A program made the position numbers and the translations under genes. From Oceanospirillaceae bacterium (GTDB lineage: Bacteria > Pseudomonadota > Gammaproteobacteria > Pseudomonadales > Balneatricaceae), in the NCBI GenBank assembly GCA_024686035.1, contig JAIBDW010000009.1, positions 1 to 40,159 on the forward strand: a stretch of DNA of 40,159 nt, written 5' to 3'. Of this stretch, positions 1-11,325 are shown one piece after another. A model generated the notes under the pieces. It searched no databases, was not told where the DNA came from, and was given only the letters and a program-made list of their open reading frames with translations. The stretch's first letter is position 1, and each line of letters opens with the position of its first letter.

Positions 1-693
1 GAAGAGCGTTCTTTATTGGCTTTGCAAGGCCCAAAGGCCTGTGATGTGCTAGCTCGCATAGCTCCTGATGTCGAAGATATGCGTTTTATGGACGCTAGAT
101 CAGTGTCTATTTTGGGACACGAGTGCTTTATTGGTCGTGCTGGTTATACAGGTGAGGACGGGTTTGAAATCTCTGTCGCCAATGATCGGGCAGAAGCGGT
201 GGCTGCAAGTTTACTCGCCTTTGATGAAGTAGAGTGGATTGGTCTTGGGGCTCGCGATTCTTTAAGGTTGGAAGCCGGCTTGTGTCTGTATGGCCACGAT
301 TTAAATGCTCAAACGACGCCAATTTCAGCTAATTTAGCCTGGGGTATCCAGAAAAGTCGCCGTAAAGGGGGTGAGCGTGAAGGTGGGTTCCCTGGGGCAG
401 AAGCTGTTTTGCAGGAGATGGCCAATGGGCCCATGCGCCGCAGGGTTGGTTTACGGCCAGAAGGTAAAGCGCCAGTGCGTGAAGGCACCCAGTTAGTGAC
501 CGCGCAAGGTGATGTTATTGGGGAAGTCTCTTCTGGTGGATTTGGGCCAAGCCTGGGTGCACCTCTTGCAATGGGTTATCTTGATAGCGCCTATACTTCG
601 TTTGATAATCAAGTGTTTGCGCTAGTGCGCGGCAAGCAATTGCCATGCAGAGTGTGTAAGATGCCATTTGTAGAACAAACTTATCGCCGATAG
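1..693 (+). CDS. gcvT: Aminomethyltransferase (glycine cleavage T protein), 5' truncated by window edge
   Basis: Frame 1 is open from base 1 (EERSLLALQGPKACDVL...); GcvT motifs RAGYTGEDGFEI, GLGARDSLRLEAGLCLYGHDL; stop at 691-693. Confidence 0.9.
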   Translation, partial: EERSLLALQGPKACDVLARIAPDVEDMRFMDARSVSILGHECFIGRAGYTGEDGFEISVANDRAEAVAASLLAFDEVEWIGLGARDSLRLEAGLCLYGHDLNAQTTPISANLAWGIQKSRRKGGEREGGFPGAEAVLQEMANGPMRRRVGLRPEGKAPVREGTQLVTAQGDVIGEVSSGGFGPSLGAPLAMGYLDSAYTSFDNQVFALVRGKQLPCRVCKMPFVEQTYRR

Positions 694-723
694 TTGTCGG
701 CACAGCCTTTAAGGAACTTTCGC

Positions 724-2178
724 GTGGCATATCAACCGGACCAAACTCAAACATTGCTATGGCATGATTATGAAACTTTTGGTCTTGATTCTCGCTGGGA
801 TCGTCCTTCACAATTTGCAGCCATACGAACTGATCTAGAGTTCAACCAAATTGGCGAGCCTATGATGTGGTATTGTCGGCCGGCAGATGACTATCTGCCA
901 TCGCCAAGCGCCTGTCTGGTGACAGGCGTCACTCCTCAAAAATGCTTACAAGAAGGTTTGCCAGAAGTTGAATTCATGGCTCTAATTAATGAGCAAATGA
1001 GCAAGCCTGGCACCTGCAGTTTAGGCTACAACAGCTTACGATTTGATGACGAGTTTACAAGGTTTGGTTTGTATCGAAATTTGTTTGACGCGTATGCTCG
1101 TGAATGGCAAGGTGGCAATAGTCGGTGGGATTTAATTGACCTTGTCAGAACAGCTGCAGCTATTCGACCTGAGGGTATTAATTGGCCGCGTAATGAAGCG
1201 GGTGAACTGGTGCTGAAGTTGGACCAACTAGCACCAGCCAATGGTATTGAGCATGCTAATGCCCATGATGCCTTGGCTGATGTTCGTGCCACTATTGAAT
1301 TAGCTCGTTTACTCAAAAAATCTCAACCTCGACTATACAACTACGTCTTTCAACTAAAACATAAAGCCCACGTGTGGGGTCAATTAGATTTGCACATGCG
1401 CAAACCTGTGTTGCATGTCAGCTCGATGTATGGACGCGACAAAGGCTATTTGTCGGTGGTCGGTGCGTTTGCAAAGCACCCAAGCAACAACAACGGTGCG
1501 CTGGTATTTGATCTGCGTCAAGATCCCCGTATTTGGCATGGCTATAGTTCGGCACAGTTACAAGAGTTGTTGTTCAGTCGTAAAGATCAGCTTCCTTTGG
1601 ATGTTGTGCGTCCAGCAGTGAGCGAAATTCAGGTTAATAAATGTCCTGTGGTGTCGCCATTGCAGACCTTATCTGATGAGCAGGCTAAAGCCTTTGGTGT
1701 TGATAAAACCCAGTGTCAAAAATATTTACAGTATTTGCGTGAAGATCTAAATTTGTGCAAAGCACTAACCCAAGCCTATGCTAATCGGCCTGACTTCCCC
1801 GCAGTAGACCCAGATGCTGGGCTTTATGGGGGTGGCTTTTTTAACGATAACGATCGTAAGTTAATGGACACGGTGCATCAAAGTGACCCTTCCACCTGGG
1901 GTGAGGGAACGTTTTCCTTCACTGATAATCGCTTAGAGGCGATGCTCTTTCGTCTTAAAGCGCGTAATTATCCGCACTTGTTATCTGCTGACGAAATGCA
2001 AGCTTGGGAAGCCTTTCGTAGTGAACGTCTGCTTGATGCTAGTGCTTCTGGTGCTCGTACATATGAGCACTTTGCCAAAGAGCTCAATGAGTTAGGTGAA
2101 AAAACTAAAGAGCCAGCTCAAATTGCCATCCTTGAAGAGCTGCATATGTACGCAGAATCTATTTACCCAATGAGCTAG
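724..2178 (+). CDS. sbcB: Exodeoxyribonuclease I
   Basis: LWHDYETFGLDSRWDRPSQFAAIRTD exonuclease motif and NAHDALADVRATIELARL. ORF track starts at TTG 694, but GTG 724 is preceded by AAGGA (711-715) and is the better start. Confidence 0.93.
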   Translation: MAYQPDQTQTLLWHDYETFGLDSRWDRPSQFAAIRTDLEFNQIGEPMMWYCRPADDYLPSPSACLVTGVTPQKCLQEGLPEVEFMALINEQMSKPGTCSLGYNSLRFDDEFTRFGLYRNLFDAYAREWQGGNSRWDLIDLVRTAAAIRPEGINWPRNEAGELVLKLDQLAPANGIEHANAHDALADVRATIELARLLKKSQPRLYNYVFQLKHKAHVWGQLDLHMRKPVLHVSSMYGRDKGYLSVVGAFAKHPSNNNGALVFDLRQDPRIWHGYSSAQLQELLFSRKDQLPLDVVRPAVSEIQVNKCPVVSPLQTLSDEQAKAFGVDKTQCQKYLQYLREDLNLCKALTQAYANRPDFPAVDPDAGLYGGGFFNDNDRKLMDTVHQSDPSTWGEGTFSFTDNRLEAMLFRLKARNYPHLLSADEMQAWEAFRSERLLDASASGARTYEHFAKELNELGEKTKEPAQIAILEELHMYAESIYPMS

Positions 2179-2182
2179 AAGT

Positions 2183-2641
2183 ATGTCGTGGCTTAGTTTA
2201 TTTGTGTATAGCGCACTTGCGGCAACCTTATTGCCAGGTGGGTCTGAGGTTTTGTTGGTGGCTATGTTAATAGAGCAGCCCGAACATGGCTTTTGGCTAT
2301 GGCTTATTGCCACTTTGGGCAACAGTTTAGGCGCTTATGTGACCTTCTTTATGGGTGGCGTACTGGCCTTTAGGTTGCAACAGACTAAGCTTCAAACTAA
2401 AGTTAAGATGACTCTAAAGCGCAGGCTAGAAGGCATGTTTACTTTATCAGCGCATCGTGTAGATCAACTTCAAAGCTATGGTGTTTGGTTATTACTGCTT
2501 AGCTGGATGCCTATTGTTGGGGACGGATTTTGTTTAGCTGCTGGCTACTTAGGCTGGCCAAAGAAGCTATGCTTAAGCCTTATTGTGATCGGTAAGGCCA
2601 TCCGGTATGCACTGGTTTGGGTGTTTTTGGGATGGAACTAG
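2183..2641 (+). CDS. yqaA: YqaA/DedA-type (SNARE-associated) small membrane protein
   Basis: 152 aa hydrophobic protein; LFVYSALAATLLPGGSEVLLVAML and LLLLSWMPIVGDGFCLAAGYLGW are typical of the YqaA family. Confidence 0.8.
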   Translation: MSWLSLFVYSALAATLLPGGSEVLLVAMLIEQPEHGFWLWLIATLGNSLGAYVTFFMGGVLAFRLQQTKLQTKVKMTLKRRLEGMFTLSAHRVDQLQSYGVWLLLLSWMPIVGDGFCLAAGYLGWPKKLCLSLIVIGKAIRYALVWVFLGWN

Positions 2642-3415
2642 TTACATTTCTTCGCGTAAAAAGACCCATTGATCATGAGTGCTTTGTTGTTCGCTATAAT
2701 AATAACCAGATTGAGCAAAAGACTTAATTTGTTCCACCTCAGTGAGTTCATTTTCAATGATGTATCTGGTCATCATACCGCGGGCTTTTTTTGCAAAAAA
2801 ACTAATAATTTTATAATGACCATGCTTGCGATCTTTAAACACAGGGGTAATTATGCGAGCTTCCAAAGCCTTGTGCTTAATAGCTTTGAAGTACTCATTG
2901 GATGCTAAATTGATTAACACAGGAGCAGACTCTTGCACCATTAATGCGTTCAAACCTTCCGTCAGGGTATTACCCCAAAACTCATAGAGATCTTTGCCTT
3001 CAGGGGTGGCTAATTTGGTGCCCATTTCTAAGCGATAGGCTTGCATTAGATCTAAAGGTTTGAGTAAACCGTATAAACCAGACAAAATACGTAAGTGAGA
3101 TTGGCTAAAGGTGAGTTGGCTTTGAGTTAATGTATGCGCCTCTAATCCAGTATAAACATCTCCTTTGAAAGCCAAAATGGCTTGTTTTGCATTGTCTGTT
3201 GTAAAAGGTTGACTAAAACTTGCGTAACGAGCCGTATTAAGTGCTGCTAATTTATCACTCAATTTCATTAGCTGTGCGATATCTTGAGGCGCCATGGGTG
3301 CCAAGACATCGATTAATGCTTGAGATTGGCTAAGATACTCTGGTTGGCTAGACAGTGCGGTGTGGCTAGGCGTTTCAAAATCTAGGGTTTTGGCTGGCGA
3401 GATAACGATGAGCAT
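2642..3415 (-). CDS. yaaA: Peroxide stress protein YaaA (DUF328)
   Basis: [15 protein letters not shown]-terminus, [42 protein letters not shown]. Confidence 0.95.
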   Translation of the reverse strand: MLIVISPAKTLDFETPSHTALSSQPEYLSQSQALIDVLAPMAPQDIAQLMKLSDKLAALNTARYASFSQPFTTDNAKQAILAFKGDVYTGLEAHTLTQSQLTFSQSHLRILSGLYGLLKPLDLMQAYRLEMGTKLATPEGKDLYEFWGNTLTEGLNALMVQESAPVLINLASNEYFKAIKHKALEARIITPVFKDRKHGHYKIISFFAKKARGMMTRYIIENELTEVEQIKSFAQSGYYYSEQQSTHDQWVFLREEM

Positions 3416-3582
3416 AGTTAGGAGCAGTTCACTTAAGGGCGCAAATAATTATGATATTAGGTAACAAAGCTTTTCAGTGCAAGTGTTACGGTGAAACTTT
3501 ACCTAAGCTTGGCTGTGCTAAACATGAACATGTTAACATCCTTATCTTGAATTTTTTACTAGAGGTTTTTTATGGGCCGCTT

Positions 3583-4179
3583 ATGTGGTTAAAGCAAATT
3601 CAACGTATGGCTGAATTGGCTCAAATCCAATATAAACACCATCCGCTTTTTGTCATTGCTATAGATGGCTGTGGCGGTGCTGGGAAATCGACTTTATGCC
3701 AAGTGTTAAAGCAAGAAATAGAGCCATGGGCCCACACACAAGTATTAAAATTAGATGACTTCTACTGTCCATTGACTAAGTTACAACAGCAAAATTTGCA
3801 CAATAATCATGCTAGAGACGCTTATTTCAATGCTACTGAATTTAAAGACAACATACTTCAGCCTTTGTCTAAGGGCATCAAAGCAAGTTATAAACCAGTG
3901 CATTGGCTTGATGGGCAAAGTGATGAGTGTATAGAGCTATTGCCTAAGGGAGTGTTGATTATTGACGGTGTGTTTTCTTTTAGCGAAGCGTTACGAGATA
4001 TGATCCACTTGTCACTTTTTGTAGAGACTCCCACATTGCTGCGCAAGCAGCGGATGCTAGCTAGGCCTCAACAGGATGTAGGGTGGGTAGACCACTGGCA
4101 AAGCACTGAATCTTGGCATCATCAGCATGAATCAACAGCTGATGAAGTTGAATGTGTGGTGCGTGGGGATCAAGCCTAG
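3583..4179 (+). CDS. Uridine kinase-like P-loop nucleoside kinase
   Basis: Walker A GCGGAGKST after FVIAIDG; LKLDDFY; LIIDGVFSF. The ORF extends to 3451, but homologous-looking sequence starts near ATG 3583. Confidence 0.7.
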   Translation: MWLKQIQRMAELAQIQYKHHPLFVIAIDGCGGAGKSTLCQVLKQEIEPWAHTQVLKLDDFYCPLTKLQQQNLHNNHARDAYFNATEFKDNILQPLSKGIKASYKPVHWLDGQSDECIELLPKGVLIIDGVFSFSEALRDMIHLSLFVETPTLLRKQRMLARPQQDVGWVDHWQSTESWHHQHESTADEVECVVRGDQA

Positions 4180-4199
4180 CCGCCGTGGCACCTTGTCAT

Positions 4200-5051
<852 letters not shown>

Positions 5052-5267
5052 CTAAAAATCCTTTAACTGCCATTAATACATGAGCAACTATTGTATCAGT
5101 CGGTTTGCGGCAAGCCTATATTTTCCGAATTGATACAGTGTATTTTTAAGTTTAAAAAATAATTGGAAGACTCCCAGCTGGAAAACCACAGCTGATGTAC
5201 CTTAGCAATTTGTCAAGCTAGATAGTTGAGTTTTAAATAATATTCGGCTTGATTTTATCTAGGCAAA

Positions 5268-5315
5268 TGTCTATATTTAGTGCCATATTGTGTAGTGAGG
5301 CACAATATATAGTGA
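5268..5315 (+). promoter_or_regulatory. Tandem NrdR boxes upstream of nrdA
   Basis: 5300-5315 gcacaatatatagtga and 5268-5283 tgtctatatttagtgc match the NrdR-box pattern acaCwAtATaTwGtgt; 32 bp spacing. Confidence 0.75.
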
Positions 5316-5420
5316 TTGTTTGTATTTTTTCACTATTTGCTTACACTGCAGAATATGTTAAGTCTTCGCAGGTAAGCCGCGCAAGAACAGTAAAAGTTAA
5401 CAACAAATATAGGCAAATCT

Positions 5421-7679
5421 ATGCAAGGTTTGATGGTCACAAAGCGTAACGGGCGACAAGAGAAAATCGACTTAGAGAAGATTCATCGTGTCATAGATTG
5501 GGCCGCAGAAGGCTTGGAAAATGTCTCGGTATCTCATGTTGAGCTTAAAGCTCATATTCAATTCTTTGATGGTATTCGTACGTCTGATATCCATGAAACC
5601 ATCATTAAATCTGCAGCTGATTTAATCTCTGAAGAGACGCCGGATTACCAATACATGGCGGCTAGATTGGCCATCTTCCATCTTCGCAAACGTGCCTTTG
5701 GCAGCTTCGAGCCACCTCATTTGGGTGAGCACGTTAAAAATATGGTCGCTCTTAAGCGTTATGATAGTGCCTTGTTAAAAGATTATACAGACGCTGAATT
5801 TGATCACTTAAACGAGTGTTTAGACCACTCTCGGGACATGAATTTCAGCTATGCTGCAGTGAAGCAAATGGAAGGTAAGTACTTGGTGCAAAACCGAGTG
5901 ACAGGTCAAATCCATGAAAGTGCCCAAATTTTGTATATGTTGGTAGGCGCTTGCTTATTCTCTAATTACCCTAAAGATACTCGACTTGGTTATGTGCAAC
6001 GCTTCTACGATGCAGTTTCTTTATTTAAGATATCGTTGCCGACGCCCATCATGGCAGGTGTACGCACGCCAACCCGCCAGTTTAGTTCATGTGTATTGAT
6101 AGAGTGCGGCGATTCATTAGATTCAATCAATGCCACTTCTTCTGCCATTATTAAGTATGTGAGTCAACGTGCAGGCATTGGCATTAACGCAGGTCGACTG
6201 CGTGCCTTGGGCAGCCCAATTCGTGGTGGCGAAGCATTTCACACTGGCATGATTCCATTTATAAAGCACTTTCAAACAGCCGTTAAGAGTTGCTCTCAAG
6301 GCGGTGTGCGAGGTGGTGCAGCCACCTTGTTTTATCCCATTTGGCACTTGGAAGTTGAATCTTTATTGGTATTAAAAAACAATCGTGGGGTAGAGGAAAA
6401 CCGTGCTCGGCATATGGACTACGGTGTGCAATTTAACCGCTTAATGTACACTCGTTTGATCAAAGGTGGCAATATTACTTTGTTCAGCCCGTCAGATGTA
6501 CCAGGCTTGTATGATGCTTTCTTTGCTGATCAGGATGAATTTGAGCGTTTATACGCTACTTACGAAGCCGATGAGTCTATCCGTAAGCGCACAGTTAAAG
6601 CCGCAGATCTATTCAGTAAGTTTGCACAAGAGCGAGCGCAGACAGGGCGTATATACCTGCAAAACGTAGATCATTGTAATACCCGAAGTGCCTTTGATCC
6701 TAAAAAAGCCCCCGTGCGAATGAGTAACTTGTGTTTAGAAATCACTTTGCCAACGGCTCCTTTAGACAGCATTGGTGATGCCAGTGGTGAAATAGCCCTG
6801 TGTACGCTATCCGCTTTCAACTTAGGTGCGTTAGATAGCCTAGATGAGTTGGAAAATTTGTCAGATCTTATCGTTCGTGCGTTGGATAGCTTACTTGATT
6901 ATCAAGAATATCCCGTACCAGCAGCTTATGAAGCTAGTATGAAACGTAGAACATTAGGTGTGGGCGTGACCAACTATGCCTACTATCTAGCGAAAAACGG
7001 AGCCAAGTATTCTGATGGCTCTGGTAACGCACTGACTCATCGAACGTTTGAAGCAGTACAGTATTACCTGTTGCAAGCTTCTAGCCGCTTAGCGCAAGAG
7101 CAAGGCGCATGCCCTGCTTATGATGATACGTTTTATGCTCAAGGTGTGATGCCTATTGATAGCTACAAAAAAGACGTGAACAAGTTTTGCGATCAAGAGC
7201 TCTTACTGGATTGGGATGCGCTACGCGAGCAAATTAAGCAACACGGCTTGCGTAATAGTACCCTCACTGCATTGATGCCCTGTGAGACGTCAAGTCAAAT
7301 AACTAACAGCACTAATGGTATTGAGCCTCCTCGGGGATTTGTCAGTGTTAAAGCGAGTAAGGACGGTATCCTTAAGCAAGTAGTGCCTGAATTTAAACGC
7401 CTACGTGATTCTTATGAGTTGCTTTGGAGCATTCCAAATAATGAGGGCTATTTACAACTTATAGGTATTATGCAGAAATTTGTCGATCAGGCTATTTCTG
7501 CCAATACAAACTACGATCCTGCACGTTTTGAAAATGAAAAAGTGCCGATGAAACTGTTGTTAAAAGACCTCCTTACAGCCTACAAGTATGGCGTGAAGAC
7601 TTTGTATTACCATAACACCCGTGATGGTGCTAACGACGATCAAGATGAAGGATGTGAAGGCGGTGCTTGCAAACTATAG
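5421..7679 (+). CDS. nrdA: Class Ia ribonucleoside-diphosphate reductase alpha subunit
   Basis: N-terminal ATP-cone (VTKRNGRQEKIDLEKIHRVIDWAAEGL), SQRAGIGINAGRLRALGSPIRGGEAFHTG, MPCETSSQITNSTNGIEPPR, C-terminal Cys pair CEGGACKL. Confidence 0.97.
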   Translation: MQGLMVTKRNGRQEKIDLEKIHRVIDWAAEGLENVSVSHVELKAHIQFFDGIRTSDIHETIIKSAADLISEETPDYQYMAARLAIFHLRKRAFGSFEPPHLGEHVKNMVALKRYDSALLKDYTDAEFDHLNECLDHSRDMNFSYAAVKQMEGKYLVQNRVTGQIHESAQILYMLVGACLFSNYPKDTRLGYVQRFYDAVSLFKISLPTPIMAGVRTPTRQFSSCVLIECGDSLDSINATSSAIIKYVSQRAGIGINAGRLRALGSPIRGGEAFHTGMIPFIKHFQTAVKSCSQGGVRGGAATLFYPIWHLEVESLLVLKNNRGVEENRARHMDYGVQFNRLMYTRLIKGGNITLFSPSDVPGLYDAFFADQDEFERLYATYEADESIRKRTVKAADLFSKFAQERAQTGRIYLQNVDHCNTRSAFDPKKAPVRMSNLCLEITLPTAPLDSIGDASGEIALCTLSAFNLGALDSLDELENLSDLIVRALDSLLDYQEYPVPAAYEASMKRRTLGVGVTNYAYYLAKNGAKYSDGSGNALTHRTFEAVQYYLLQASSRLAQEQGACPAYDDTFYAQGVMPIDSYKKDVNKFCDQELLLDWDALREQIKQHGLRNSTLTALMPCETSSQITNSTNGIEPPRGFVSVKASKDGILKQVVPEFKRLRDSYELLWSIPNNEGYLQLIGIMQKFVDQAISANTNYDPARFENEKVPMKLLLKDLLTAYKYGVKTLYYHNTRDGANDDQDEGCEGGACKL

Positions 7680-7733
7680 CAAGCACTGGTTTTTCAAACC
7701 CTTAAGATATAACTGTATAACGACGAGATATTC

Positions 7734-8864
7734 ATGGCTTACTCCACCTTCAGCAAGGTCAAAAATGATGCGTTAAAAGAACCGATGTTCTTTGGCCAAA
7801 ATGTTAACGTTGCCCGTTATGATCAGCAACGCCATGCAATTTTTGAAAAGTTAATTGAAAAACAGCTGTCTTTCTTCTGGCGTCCAGAAGAAGTGGACTT
7901 ATCCACTGACCGTAAAGATTTTATGGCGATGGCAGAGCATGAGAGGCATATATTCTTAAGTAATCTAAAATACCAAACGCTGCTTGACAGTGTGCAAGGC
8001 CGATCTCCCAACGTTGCATTCTTGCCTGTGGTGTCGTTGCCAGAGCTTGAGACTTGGCTTGAAACCTGGTCGTTTAGTGAAACTATTCATAGTCGCAGCT
8101 ACACTCATATCATTCGTAATGTGGTGGATAACCCAGGCACCGTATTTGATGACATTGTCGATAATGAAGAAATTGTAAAGCGTGCGGACTCAGTCACACG
8201 GTATTATGATTTATTCATTGAAATGTGTAGCCAATATAGTCTGCTTGGTGAAGGAGTCCATCAAGTTAATGGTGAAGAAGTGGTGGTGAGCTTGAGCGCT
8301 TTAAAGCGTCAGTTGTATCTTACCCTTGCTTCAGTAAATGTTCTTGAAGCTGTGCGTTTTTATGTTAGTTTTGCGTGTAGTTTTGCCTTTGCTGAGAGGG
8401 CCATTATGGAAGGCAACGCTAAGGTTATAAAACTCATTGCTCGTGATGAAGCTTTACATCTGGCTGGCACTCAGCACATGCTTAATTTAATGGCGAACGG
8501 CCAAGATGATCCAGAAATGGTAGCTATTGCTGCCTCATGCAAAGATGAAGTGATAGAGATCTTTCGAGAAGCCGCAGAACAAGAGCGAGAGTGGGCTAAA
8601 TATTTAGTCAAAGTCGGTTCAATGATTGGCTTAAACGCTGAAATTCTTAGCGATTACGTAGACTACATCACTAATGTTCGTTTACGAGGTTTGGGATTAG
8701 AAGAAATATTTGATATTCGGAGTAACCCTTTGCCGTGGATGAACGCTTGGTTGGTAAGTGATAACGTACAAGTTGCGCCTCAAGAAGCTGAAATAAGCTC
8801 ATACCTTGTGGGTGCCATCGACAGTAATATGGATGATGCAGATTTTGACGACTTCGACCTTTGA
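7734..8864 (+). CDS. nrdB: Class Ia ribonucleoside-diphosphate reductase beta subunit
   Basis: [51 protein letters not shown], acidic C-terminal tail. Confidence 0.97.
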   Translation: MAYSTFSKVKNDALKEPMFFGQNVNVARYDQQRHAIFEKLIEKQLSFFWRPEEVDLSTDRKDFMAMAEHERHIFLSNLKYQTLLDSVQGRSPNVAFLPVVSLPELETWLETWSFSETIHSRSYTHIIRNVVDNPGTVFDDIVDNEEIVKRADSVTRYYDLFIEMCSQYSLLGEGVHQVNGEEVVVSLSALKRQLYLTLASVNVLEAVRFYVSFACSFAFAERAIMEGNAKVIKLIARDEALHLAGTQHMLNLMANGQDDPEMVAIAASCKDEVIEIFREAAEQEREWAKYLVKVGSMIGLNAEILSDYVDYITNVRLRGLGLEEIFDIRSNPLPWMNAWLVSDNVQVAPQEAEISSYLVGAIDSNMDDADFDDFDL

Positions 8865-8881
8865 TGGTCGAAGCGTCTTAA

Positions 8882-9151
8882 ATGCCGGTAACACAGCTAA
8901 TGAGTTCCACAGTCACTATTAATGACGTCCAAAGCTTTGCATATGACGAAGAATTTTCTTTGTTAGATAGCATGGAAGGGCACCAAATACCGGTGACGTA
9001 TAACTGCCGGGGTGGCTATTGTGGACTTTGTAAGGTGAAATTAACTTCAGGTAAGGTCAACTGGGTGCAAGATAGCTTGGTCTGCCTAGAGGATGGTGAG
9101 ATCTTAGTGTGCTGCTGTGTGCCAGATGGCCCTATCGGTTTGGCCATCTAG
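8882..9151 (+). CDS. yfaE: 2Fe-2S ferredoxin, YfaE-like (NrdB cofactor maintenance)
   Basis: CRGGYCGLCKVKL plus downstream Cys; immediately downstream of nrdB. Confidence 0.85.
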   Translation: MPVTQLMSSTVTINDVQSFAYDEEFSLLDSMEGHQIPVTYNCRGGYCGLCKVKLTSGKVNWVQDSLVCLEDGEILVCCCVPDGPIGLAI

Positions 9152-9166
9152 CAAAACTGATAAAAG

Positions 9167-10522
9167 CTAGCGATTAATTCGCGCTTGTTTAAGCGTATCA
9201 GAAATTAAGAAAGCCAGCTCTAGGGCTTGGTCTGCATTGAGCCTAGGATCACATGCTGTGTGATAACGCTCAGCTAGCCCTTCGGCTGTGATATCGTGCG
9301 CGCCGCCCATACATTCAGTGACATTTTGTCCGGTCATTTCAAAATGAACACCACCAGCATAAGTGCCTTCAGCATTATGTACATCAAAAAAGCTCTTCAC
9401 TTCACGCAATACGTCTTTCACTTGACGGGTTTTATAGCCTGTGTGGGTTTTAATAGTATTGCCGTGCATAGGATCACTACTCCACAAGACGTGACGTCCT
9501 TCTTTCTCCACGGCCCTGATTAAGTCAGGTAGGTAAGTCTCTACATTGTCTGCGCCCATGCGGGCAATTATATTAATCCGGCCCGCTTCATTCTCTGGGT
9601 TCAGGATATCCAGCAAACGCAACATATCGTCAGCTTTCATGGTGGGCCCAGCTTTGAAGCCTAAGGGGTTTTTTACACCCCGTAGGAACTCAACATGGGC
9701 GCCGTCTGTTTGTCGTGTACGGTCGCCAATCCAAAGCATATGTGCAGAACAGTCATACCAGTCATTAGTCAGACTATCCTGGCGAGTTAATGCTTGCTCA
9801 TAGTTTAAAAGTAGGGCTTCATGGGACGTATAAAGGCTGGTTTTGTGTAGCTGTGGCGTATTTTCAGCATTAACACCACAGGCATCCATAAAGTTCAAGG
9901 ACTGATCAATTTGTGTAGCCAGATTTTCATAACGAGCGCCAAGAGGGCTTGTGCGTACGAAATCTTGATTCCACTGGTGGACTTTGTTCAAATCTGCAAA
10001 ACCACCTTGCGCAAAAGCCCTCAGCAGGTTTAGCGTAGCTGCAGATTGGTTGTAGGCTTGCATCAAGCGTTCTGGGTTGGGTACGCGAGCAGCTGCAGTA
10101 AAGTCTGCGCTATTAATAATGTCGCCGCGATAGCTAGGAAGTTCTATGCTATTTAGCGTCTCAGTATCTGCAGATCTTGGTTTAGCGAATTGACCAGCCA
10201 TACGGCCTACCTTCACCACAGGGCAGCTGCCTGCAAAGGTTAATACCACAGCCATTTGTAACATTACTTTAAAAGTGTCTCGTATATTTGAGGCACCAAA
10301 TTCAGCGAAGCTTTCTGCACAATCCCCTCCTTGTAACAAAAAAGCCTTACCCATAGCGACTTGGGATAGTTGTTTTTTTAACGCGCGTGCTTCACCTGCA
10401 AACACCAAAGGAGGCACCTGGCCAAGCTGTTGTTCAATACGCGTGACCTCATGTAAATTTGGGTAGTTAGGTTGTTGTAAAATTGGAAAATCACGCCAGC
10501 TGGTTGGAGACCACGGTTTCAT
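9167..10522 (-). CDS. Class II (plant-type) 3-deoxy-7-phosphoheptulonate synthase
   Basis: [75 protein letters not shown] runs to 10570; Met at 10522 ([20 protein letters not shown]) is the likely start. Confidence 0.93.
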   Translation of the reverse strand: MKPWSPTSWRDFPILQQPNYPNLHEVTRIEQQLGQVPPLVFAGEARALKKQLSQVAMGKAFLLQGGDCAESFAEFGASNIRDTFKVMLQMAVVLTFAGSCPVVKVGRMAGQFAKPRSADTETLNSIELPSYRGDIINSADFTAAARVPNPERLMQAYNQSAATLNLLRAFAQGGFADLNKVHQWNQDFVRTSPLGARYENLATQIDQSLNFMDACGVNAENTPQLHKTSLYTSHEALLLNYEQALTRQDSLTNDWYDCSAHMLWIGDRTRQTDGAHVEFLRGVKNPLGFKAGPTMKADDMLRLLDILNPENEAGRINIIARMGADNVETYLPDLIRAVEKEGRHVLWSSDPMHGNTIKTHTGYKTRQVKDVLREVKSFFDVHNAEGTYAGGVHFEMTGQNVTECMGGAHDITAEGLAERYHTACDPRLNADQALELAFLISDTLKQARINR

Positions 10523-10689
10523 GAGTAGGACCAGAAAAGAGTAGTTTAGACAGTGCTTTAGGCAATGCATGGGAATATATATTTTATATCACGACTTACT
10601 GTTAGGTTCAATCTGAAGTTTTTATCATTTCTGAGATGAATGTGGCGGGAGTAATAATAAGCCCACTGACTGCATCCGTTTTTTGTGTC

Positions 10690-10716
10690 TTGACGATTTC
10701 AACATTAAGATATAAT
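10690..10716 (+). promoter_or_regulatory. Possible sigma70 promoter for the downstream cupin gene
   Basis: TTGACG (10690-10695), 15 bp spacer, TATAAT (10711-10716). Confidence 0.4.
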
Positions 10717-10790
10717 CTTGCAAGCATATTTTATTACAAGTCTATTTTGTAGGTAGACTATTGATTTAATATCCCTGCTGGTTTTCTTTA

Positions 10791-11222
10791 ATGCAGGTGG
10801 AATCTAAACTCTGGCAAAGGTTGAGAAAAATTTTGAATGACAGCATTGATGTATCAAAAATAATAATGATAGGTGATACAAAGCCGCTTTCTACGGAAGT
10901 AAAGGCTATACCCGCCACGACAGTACTTTTCGGTAACGCTGACACTCAAAACGAATTATATTTTATGGATAGTTCTAGGCAGTTCACAAGCGGTGTTTGG
11001 GAGAGGCCACAAAGCTCATATACAAAGACCAATAAGGCCGACGTGTTTTATTATATGATTGAGGGTGAAATTGTCATTCAGAATCAATACGGTGATTTTA
11101 CATTTATTTATCCAGGGCGAGCGTACATCGTACCTGCGGGCTTTTCAGGGCAATGGGATGTTGTTAAATTCACGCGACAATTCTACGCACGGCATCAACT
11201 TGAAAAGAGTGCTGGCGCATAA
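10791..11222 (+). CDS. Cupin-domain protein (cupin_3 / DUF861-like)
   Basis: FTSGVWERPQSS...YYMIEGEIVIQNQYGDFTFIYPGRAYIVPAGFSGQWDVVKFTRQFYA. Confidence 0.7.
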   Translation: MQVESKLWQRLRKILNDSIDVSKIIMIGDTKPLSTEVKAIPATTVLFGNADTQNELYFMDSSRQFTSGVWERPQSSYTKTNKADVFYYMIEGEIVIQNQYGDFTFIYPGRAYIVPAGFSGQWDVVKFTRQFYARHQLEKSAGA

Positions 11223-11325
11223 GGTTGATATAGCCAGGCAAACCTGAAGTATTCTTGAGTAGGGTGTTGGCCTGTGTATCTATGCCCGCCCGATAAGCAA
11301 AAAACCAGTACGCAAGCAAACGCAT

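Noticed and set aside
694-723. TTG start for sbcB from the ORF track
   Set aside because: The TTG abuts the gcvT stop with no separate SD; GTG 724 has AAGGA at proper spacing.
5249-5449. 66-aa ORF upstream of nrdA
   Set aside because: Lies over the NrdR boxes and promoter region and overlaps the nrdA start in another frame; no family resemblance.
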